Below, in pieces: positions 56,355 through 64,000 of a DNA stretch of 64,000 bases (position 1 is its first letter; every line of letters begins with the position of its first letter). Under the pieces are notes generated by a model. It was not told where the DNA came from. It ran no database searches and saw only the letters and a list, made by a program, of their open reading frames with translations. Location: the NCBI GenBank assembly GCA_028386065.3, contig JAKUCV010001804.1, forward strand, positions 59,523 through 123,522, given 5' to 3'. The DNA comes from Turnera subulata (Eukaryota > Streptophyta > Magnoliopsida > Malpighiales > Passifloraceae). The position numbers and the translations under genes are program-made.

Positions 56355-56923
56355 GGAAATTCTACAACAATGATTAACTCACACAAATAAGAGTCATGCA
56401 TACAAAATCATTTAACAAGGAATTCTATTAAATGATACTCCTACTATTTAAATCAAGACAATCATATAAGTAGGCTAAGATCTATATTTCGCTACTAGAT
56501 AAGTCATCTTTGGCTGATCGCTTACTTCATAACTATTTAGGTAGACAACTCTTGTCAATTATATCTCATGTAACTCTTGGATAGTTGAGTGAACAACACT
56601 TGTTCTTGTCTATCTTATAGACTTAGCTCAACTCATTGCCTCTAAGTCTTTAATCCTATTAAGATGACCTAGTTAAGTTCAACACCATAATAAGCAGTTC
56701 CGATATTACAATTTTCGCGCCGCACCTTGCTAGGATAATCATTGGCACCTTGCTTTGACAAAACCTACCAATTGTTGATCTTAACCTTGATGAGTGCTTA
56801 TCATGGAAGGCAACACAAAAAGAACTTAATATTTACATCAACATATTATTCCTATGCATCACATGCATGTTCTTGATAAATATATATTGATGTTTGTAAA
56901 TTTGGAAACCAAAATTACAAGTG

Positions 56924-57481
56924 AACATCGATGTTCAATATTGGACATCGATGTTGTCAGAATCTGATTCTCCAACTATTTGGCCGAGGCTCAAGAACGT
57001 CGATGTTCAACACTTCAACATCGATGTTTTGAGTAACTTGAACTCCAAACTATTTGGCAGTAGCTCAAGAACATCGATGTTCAACTCTTCAACATCGATG
57101 TTTTGAGAATTCTGAAAGTTCAAGATTTTGGCAGTAGCATTTTAACATCGATGTTGAACTTAAACACAGATGTTTGAACTTCTGGAACTCAAGAACATCG
57201 ATGTTGAAATGTTGAACATCGATGTTATGAGAGTTCTGGAACTTCAAACCAATTTGGCCGAGCTCAAATAACATCGATGTTTAACTCTTAACATCGATGT
57301 TTTTGAGAGTTTTGCATGAGAACATCGATGTTGGTCACACAACATCGATGTTTTGAAGATTCTGCCGAGGCTAAATTTCATCAGAACATTGATGTTTGTC
57401 ACACAACATCGATGTTATGAAGATTCGGCCAAGGCTAAACTTCATGCGAACATCGATGTTTGTCTCACAAACATCGATGTT
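56924..57481 (-). repeat. Array of 18 AACATCGATGTT palindromes in nine pairs, gag leader of element 6
   Basis: Copies begin at 56924, 56944, 56996, 57017, 57070, 57091, 57144, 57163, 57194, 57215, 57270, 57290, 57321, 57341, 57385, 57405, 57449 and 57470. Fourteen are exact; those at 56944, 56996 and 57385 have one change and that at 57163 two. They fall into nine pairs with 19-21 base spacing, and each pair can form a 12-bp stem with a 7-9 base loop. Pair-to-pair spacing is 50-76 bases, with spacer motifs (GCC-AGGCTAAA-TTCAT, TGTCACAC) repeating. The position is between primer site and gag start on the element RNA. Confidence 0.92.
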
Positions 57482-57784
57482 GTGGCCAAGCTATACTAGA
57501 ACGTCAATCGTTCTATACACAAACCGACACTCGATTTTTTCCTTGTCGAACTCTTCGACTTACTGCCATGAACATATTGATTGATATCTCATACCAATCA
57601 AGTGCTTGTTGTCAAAATATTTTTAACAAAAACACAACATCAACATGTACAAAAATCATTTAGCATATTATATATACAAAACGAATTCCAGCATATCACA
57701 TATACTAGCATGTTCATACTATATCACATATAACATATGAACACATAATTCGGTTTAGCGTTTCACAAGAGGCTCTGCGACCAC

Positions 57785-59314
57785 TGTAAATATCCGGGTC
57801 ATGCAATTTGACAATCAAATGCAACTAAATGCGCAGCGGAAATCCCGGTACTCATGGAGGATCCAAGTGAAACAGAGTAAACCGAGTTATAGAAAAACAT
57901 ACCTGGTTCGGTTGAGGTCTTTCACCCAACTGATGATCCGAATCAGAAAGAGCCAGATAGCAATCCCGCCCCTCTATGGTATTCACACGAACCGTGATAA
58001 CTAGTTGGAATCGTCACACGATTACCAACCCGAGCACCCCCGAACTGATGTGCTAGCAGCAGGTTTCGGAAGCTAGAGTTTGTGGTATTTTCTTCTTTCT
58101 CAAAGAAGGTGTGTATGATCTTAAACTCTCAAGAACTCTCAAGACACTCTCAAGTCTCAATCCTCTGAAAATTTTCAGACTCAAAGTGAAGAAGACACAA
58201 GCATGATCAGATTATGCTTAGTCTAATCCCACTCACAAAAGCAAGGAACAAAGTGGCCAACACCTTTGGCCAACATGATTAGCTTTTAGCTAATCATGTC
58301 TCCACTAACTCTTGGTGGGATTACACATCACATGGAACTAATTATGGTTCAATAAATCAGACATTTAGTGAACCAAACCAGCCCAAGAAGACCTTGGTCC
58401 AACCACAAGCTCAAATACCTGGTTTAACCACGGTCCAACCATGGTTCAACTACCAGCTCGAATCAACGGCTCTAAGTGTGTGACCCTGTAGGCACTTGTA
58501 ACGTCCGACAATAATTGTAAACTCATTTACAATTATAAGCAAAGAGCGGCGTCTAGCAACACATCATTGCTACCCGAACGACAAGATCAGTACTGATTCA
58601 TTTGCCTCGCAAACATGTCATCGTCCCTTTGTCCCATTATCAAGATTAAACACGAGACATGGAATATGTCAATCTCGCATATGTTCAATCTCGGTTTCTT
58701 GATCCTCGAGTTAACCGCGTAAAATGGATACCTATGATATCACCATATCATAATCCGAGCATGGCCATGCATTTACGGTTCAACTCTATCAAGAAACCAT
58801 CCGATAATATACCAGTTATATGGGTTGGACGAATTCCCTCTAGATCATACAAAACCCACTACACATTTATCATATACCCAATGATTACACTAAGGTCTAC
58901 TCATTTACGAAATAGCCAAGAGTAATATCAAAGTATACGACTCATATGTTGGGAACCTTGATGATCTCAGGTCTAAGGACAATACACATAAGTATGGTCT
59001 AAGGACAATAAACATATAACGTTCCATGTAGCGTTCTTATGTGGGTCGGTCCAGTCCACAAGTTCTCTAACTTGTACCCGTATGTAGAATTCATATGACA
59101 TATAAATTCTCAACATATGCTAGTCTTAATTTGTTATTACAACCCATCCATAATAATAATCGACTAGGGACATTTAAGAATATGAAATATTCTAGGGTTA
59201 TAAATATGTGCAAGCGTTTATCTCATAAAAGATATTTATTGGAATAACCTTAATGTGTATACAAGGCTACAAATAATCATCCATTGATTGGCTTTTGGGC
59301 ATATTACACTAACT
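57785..59314 (-). repeat. 5' LTR of copia element 6
   Basis: 1530 bp, plus-strand start TGTAAATATCCGGGTCATGC. The right end reads TTACACTAACT, its last base changed from the expected A. Near-identical to the 3' LTR with a few short indels (for example near 58140 and 58995). Confidence 0.92.
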
Positions 59315-60316
59315 CCTTGTACTTGCAAATTAGACAAAATTACATATATCAATACAATATACATATTTCACTACACTTTTATCTCTTATTTTACTTTCTG
59401 TATCTTTATCTTTCCAAATATTTATTTTGTCGTGCCTTTACTTTACTCTCGCAAATCTACCTCGTAACCGTTGATTACAGGACGCACCTAGTTCCAAAAC
59501 TAGATCAAAGGAGTATGGCCAGAAGAATTGTCTAGGTGGCCTAAAGAATCGTTCAAGCACTTATCCTTTACAGATTGATACTTGGGTTTCTAGCTAAATA
59601 TTACTTTCCTTCAACGCCCGGCCCAAGAAGCATGCACCACCATTCGTCCAGGCCACAATGACAAGATCATGCTGTCGTGGGTTGCATAGTTTGCATAACT
59701 TACGGCAAACAGATTGGTGACAAGATGAAACACATGTATGCCCAATACCCGTGGGCACATCATAACAAAAGAAATCCTATAACAAATCTTGCTTTAGAAA
59801 CAAGAAGTTTATGAAGAACTTGACAAGGCTCCGCCTCGTCAGAAGAGGAGTCTGTTTAGAGGTAGATCTAAAGATCTACGGAAGCGGTGTCAATGGATCA
59901 CACAAGCCTCAGGCCTATTCAAGATCCAAGGGCTAACAGAAGAAATCGTGTCCGAGGTTCCAAGAATTTTCGCCTGAGGAACTGGTGCGAGCCATCTATG
60001 AGCAGGTGGTTCTCAAAGCATTAAGATCCGCGGAGGCAAAAAAATGCCCTACCAGCGACGCACAACGTTTAAATTTTTTCAGAGGATCCTCACTCAGGCC
60101 AACCTGTCAGCGTCGACCAATAACTTTGGAGGTTAATGCCATCATTCTAAATAGTAGTTTGAAGTCCGTATCGAACACGGAATTGAGATGATTGGACAAC
60201 AGGTGGAGAGGCTAGCTCTTGGATTAGGCACTTGGTATGGCATTACAGTACATAATCGCACTAGTCCCATGATAACTAGTGCACCAACAACAATTCGCAC
60301 CACTTGTGGTACTTTC

Positions 60317-61384
60317 TGTTAGCCTAAACATGTGTTAAGTGCTTAATTAAATAATTAATTAAGAGTAATCCTATTTAGTATATTTCTGATGATTATTCAA
60401 TGGCTATATTATTATTTTGATGATTAACAAACTGTATGGAAAGCCCTTGTATGTTTTAAGCATTTGCAGAAAATTTGGTTTCTGGCAGGAACCAAATACC
60501 GTGAAGATTTGGCTTCAGCGTGGCTTTTTCGTTGAACCAAAACATCACTGTCTGGGCAGTTAGAGAAGTGGTCCCGAAATGTAGCTAACTTTTGTACAAT
60601 TAAAGCAACGGATTTACTTGGCCTCCAAGAGTCAACTAACGGTCAGAAAAGTGATCCTCACACCCTCTTTCATGCTTCTAAGAGCTGGTGGTCCTCATTT
60701 CCATTTTTGGAGAAACTTCTTGAAGATTGAAGAACAATTTTTGCCCTAGTAATTACCAGTTATGGTTCAGTCAACAACCAAATGTTGACAGTTCTTAATT
60801 GAAGAAAGAAGTCAACTTGTGCGCCACCTGGAAGCAATCTAGCCGTTGGAAGACACTCCTCCCCATCCTTAGAATCTATAAATAAAGTATTGAAGCCTCA
60901 CAGTAAATTAACCTAGCTACTCAAGAGATTCTAAGTTGAGAAAAGAGCTTACATTAAGAGATATTCTTGTGCTTAATTTGTGTAACTTCTTGAGTGAGTC
61001 ACTCTTGAAGCTTTGCCTTGGGAAAGGTTGTAATCAGCAGGATTAGGGGATAATCTTATTGGGTAGACAAAGTTAGGTTCAGCTTTGGGTTAGGTTTAGC
61101 AAGTTCAGCCCGCAAAAACTTGTGTACCATAGGTTATTTGGCTCGCCTGCAAAAGCAAAATTAGTGGATAGTTTAGAAATCCTAAAGGGAGGACCTTTAG
61201 GTAGTGGATGTACTCCTGAGTGGGGAACGGCTATAAATTGCTTGTGTTCTTTGCTTTCTTGCATTTATCTTCGCATTTCATCCAAGTTCCACATTTGGCT
61301 TTTGTGTCGAGCCAAATCACAGAAAACTCGAAAAAGAGAAAAAGCTAATTCAACCCCCCCTTTTTAGCCTTTTCTGGGCCAACA
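60317..61384 (+). repeat. Solo LTR, 1.07 kb
   Basis: TGTTAGCCTAAACATG to TTTCTGGGCCAACA, with flanks CTTTC (60312-60316) and CCTTC (61385-61389), a target duplication with one change. A TATA-like CTATAAATAAAG lies at about 60878 and a poly-C run at 61354-61360. No coding sequence. Family probably Ty1/copia, not certain. Confidence 0.75.
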
Positions 61385-63605
61385 CCTTCTATCGCACGAC
61401 TTACAGCACAACACTAGATGCCACTAGCACAAGATGTTCAACAACAAAGAGAGCCAACTTCATAATAAGCTCTACTAAACATCTCACATCCAACAATGGT
61501 ACCTATACCACTAATCAATTAAGGGCTGACACACGACCATGAAGTATGCCCACAACCACATGTCTCGCCGCCACCTAGGGAGCAAGATCCAGTGAAAGAG
61601 GAAGGAGGTCTAGCTAATCATAATAGGAGCTTTTAGGGTTTCACTAACTAGCTCCTCTGTTAAGGATAGTCCGAAGCTTTTAGCGCCTTAAGAAAGCTTG
61701 GTGCTAGCGGCGAACAAATGGGTCGCAACGGTTTCATATGTAACTTAATCAACCTACTACAAGAACTCGACATGCTGGTACGGAATACTACCTGACATAT
61801 ATGCGGTAAGCCTTACCCTTCATGGATTGATCATGCATTTCCTTTCCTTAATAATTTCCATGGGCCAAAATTAAGTCAATTCTCAAAAGAAGGCCCGCAT
61901 GTCCACGTTTGAATATATTGCTAAGTTCACAGCTCAATGCAAAGATTTAGGAAGTAGTTAGAGACAAAGGTTGCATTTGTCTGGTAATTCCCTAACTGGT
62001 ACAACCTTCAATTGATATTCCACACCCACCTCAGATTTCATCTGTTCTTGGGGAAAAGTAAGAGGCCTTCCACGACCAGTTCCTTAAAACCATAGAGGAA
62101 GTTACTTTGATTGACCTAGCCCGTATTACACAAGGGATATGGGAGAGTATTGCATATTATACTACAAGATTTTGGTCACTAAGGGTGAGGTGCATGACCA
62201 CATTCCCAGAACCTGTAGCCATGAGGATTCTCTTCGGCAAGGTACTACCAAAACTTTGTGACAAGATCATCGGCTTAAGATTCTGTAATGTGTCACACTT
62301 CGCGAAAGAAGTAGGATGATACGAAAATTCTATAACTCTTGATCTCGTTCAAAGACAAACAAAAGCTCTTATAACAAGAAAGTTACAATACATGACATTG
62401 TGAATTCTAACTCTGATGATGGAAACGATAGCAAAACCAAGGTAGTTGTGGCTGAGATAAAGGAGGGAAAACCTTATGAGTGTTCTACGCTCCTAAAAGC
62501 TAAGGTCAATGAAGCACCATTGTCAATTAAGTAGAACAACACGGAGCCAAAACGTACTCATTTGATGTCTCTGAAGCTAACAGGATCTTTGATCAGCTAT
62601 ATGAAAACAACTAGATCATCTTAATGGGAGATTAGATACTCCCCACGAATGCTGATAAGACCAATAAGAAGTACTATAAATGGCACAACTTTTGAAATCA
62701 CAATACAAGTGATTGTAGAGCCTTCAAATTCTAGATGTAGAAGGCTATTAACAGTGGGCATGAAGGTGGAACAAAACCCTTTCCCAGGTAGAGAAATGGC
62801 AATCAATATAGCATCGGTTACTCTACTAAAGTGACCACTAGGAATAAAATGAGCAGGTAAAGCACCCATCAACACCCCTCGTCTAACAATGGAAATCTCA
62901 AATGAGGAAGGAGTTCTCAAAAGGAAAGTGGTTATGATCATGCAAGAGGAAAAGAAGTGTAAGGTATGCAACCAACCTCTTCGCACCTCGTAATCAGAGG
63001 TAGTGGATGAAAGGCCTGAATCAAGCAAGCCTATGCTTCATTCTAAAGAACCAAAAGATAACCTCTTGTACGAAAATGGGAAAGCAAGACACTAGTCCAG
63101 TCAAATCCGCCAAAGGAGCACCTTAAGGATCTCCAGATTCAGTACAGGATTTTTGGGCTTTTAAAAACCCAGAAATAAAGGATGTAGTGGTTACAGAAGG
63201 ACGTTCGTATGACTGCACTTTTAACAAGAAGCTACTTAAATGATTTTTTAGAGTAAAAAATACTCCACCAACTACTAAGAAGCATAAGGCCAAAATTAAG
63301 GACATCATTCAATGGTGTCAAATTTGGATATGAGGAGTAAGCATAAAACGACGTGGACCCCCGAGGGCAAGAAACAACCGAAAGGGGGCAAAAGTTAGAA
63401 GAATTGCAAATCACTGTTCGGATTCTGAAAAAGGTGTTTTCCAACATGCACCAAGAACAATCAAGACCAGAAATTGGTCAAAGATCGTCTCCAACCACTA
63501 GCAAGCCCTCACTCAAGAGATGACTCATTTTCCCAAGTGAGAGTAAGTCAAGGCAACAATAGGTGATTAAGAAATTGCATATTGTTTCGGCTAATGATGA
63601 CAAAG

Positions 63606-63632
63606 NCCCCCCCCCCCCCCCCCCTTCCCCCC
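63606..63632. repeat. C-homopolymer with ambiguous base
   Basis: The only N of the window (63606) is followed by 18 C, two T and six C. Probably a low-quality or collapsed homopolymer. Confidence 0.9.
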
Positions 63633-64000
63633 AGTATTCGAAGCAGATCTTTAATATCTACAATTTTGTACAAATATAGAAGAAAACGAAGGGTAAGAGG
63701 CTGGGATACAGTTCATAACCAAACATACGGTACAAACTGACGATAAGGTTGGGATCATCCTACCTAGACCAATCTTGTCCTGGAGCAGGCACCTGAGGCC
63801 ATTGTAAATATCGAGCTACATGTTTGGCAAACCCGTAATAAGATCCTAGTAGAATGGGGAGCCACTCTGAATATCCTCCTAGCTTCTATGTTAAGAAAGA
63901 CTGATTGCTAGCGGATAGATGTGGAGCCCTTCTGAATGAAAATGATTTTATTCATAGGAAAAACAAGACCTCACCTAGAGAAGCTTCCCATTGATTTGCA

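Larger units (their letters stand above)
51146..59314 (-). mobile_element. Ty1/copia retrotransposon with 1.5-kb LTRs (element 6)
   Basis: LTRs 51146-52660 (3') and 57785-59314 (5'). Flanks CCTTA (51141-51145) and CCTTG (59315-59319) are a target duplication with one change. A polypurine tract on the minus strand (AAGTGGGAGAT, about 52662-52673) and primer site TGGTCGCAGAGCC (about 57771-57783, tRNA-iMet-like) mark the ends. The order gag, protease, integrase, RT, RNase H is visible, with stops, a frameshift and an RNase H deletion. Unusually long leader (56355-57770) with a palindrome array. Confidence 0.93.
59320..63999 (+). mobile_element. Degenerate Tat-like Ty3 retrotransposon, gag to protease
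   Basis: Fragments in all three plus frames match the Tat/Ogre-type order. YPSWIDHAFPFPNNFHGPK lies at about 61808-61865 and STFEYIAKFTAQCKDLGS at 61903-61955. TLIDLARITQG to LRFCNVSHFAKEVG (62107-62319) is the retrotransposon gag domain. FDVSEANRIFDQLYE lies at about 62560-62605 and YYKWHNF-x-NHNTSDC, the knuckle-like segment, at about 62674-62715. ILVEWGATLNILLASMLRKTD near 63832-63895 is a decayed protease (Asp-Gly replaced by Glu-Trp). Many stops. The solo LTR 60317-61384 interrupts the gag leader. Confidence 0.75.

Noticed and set aside
56924..57481. CRISPR-like look of the regular short repeats
   Set aside because: Repeats are 12 bases, palindromic and in pairs. Spacers resemble each other, and the setting is a plant retrotransposon leader.

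Overview
The window is plant nuclear DNA, most likely from a eudicot. One intron-containing host gene, an amino acid permease of the AAP family on the minus strand at 47149-49439, sits in a large block of transposable elements. Almost everything else is LTR retrotransposons of the Ty3 (chromovirus-like and Tat-like) and Ty1/copia groups, solo LTRs and short non-autonomous DNA transposons (hAT, Stowaway-like, Tourist-like, foldback), often nested. I saw no rRNA, tRNA, CRISPR or bacterial features. The species cannot be named from the sequence.

Left part (1-28 kb). Positions 1-2195 hold the gag to reverse transcriptase start of a minus-strand Ty3 chromovirus, ending at its primer site, where a perfect 160-bp-armed palindrome with RNA polymerase III box-like motifs sits. 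A second, gag-only Ty3 element lies on the minus strand between an LTR split in two (5565-7278 plus 19518-20945) and an intact LTR (24969-28087). Its pol is gone. In its place are a 133-codon plus-strand ORF and a TATA-led, endonuclease-like gene unit. The split LTR was entered by a hAT element (8-bp target duplication; an empty site is preserved at 26654-26661), and the hAT was entered by a plus-strand Ty3 element with gag and pol. Part of this nest is duplicated, and the pol frame is broken in the chromodomain at 15840/15841.

Middle part (28-51 kb). A foldback element with an AT-rich centre, a hAT MITE, a minus-strand copia element whose pol is split by a solo LTR, and a plus-strand copia element with good LTRs and target duplication but a ruined interior. 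That interior carries a second copy of the endonuclease-like unit. Then come another hAT element, the permease gene, a truncated hAT piece and a Tourist-like MITE.

Right part (51-64 kb). A minus-strand copia element with 1.5-kb LTRs has an 18-copy array of the palindrome AACATCGATGTT between its primer site and gag. It lies within or next to a degenerate plus-strand Tat-like Ty3 element whose gag and protease remains run off the right edge and contain another solo LTR.

The genes do not form a pathway. The retroelement genes are replication functions of separate insertions, nearly all inactivated by stops, frameshifts or deletions. The permease is the only likely functional host gene. The observations I rate highest are the palindrome-pair array (56924-57481), the duplicated TATA plus N-domain plus endonuclease-like unit (22373-23169 and 40888-41640), and the perfect palindrome at 2198-2517.
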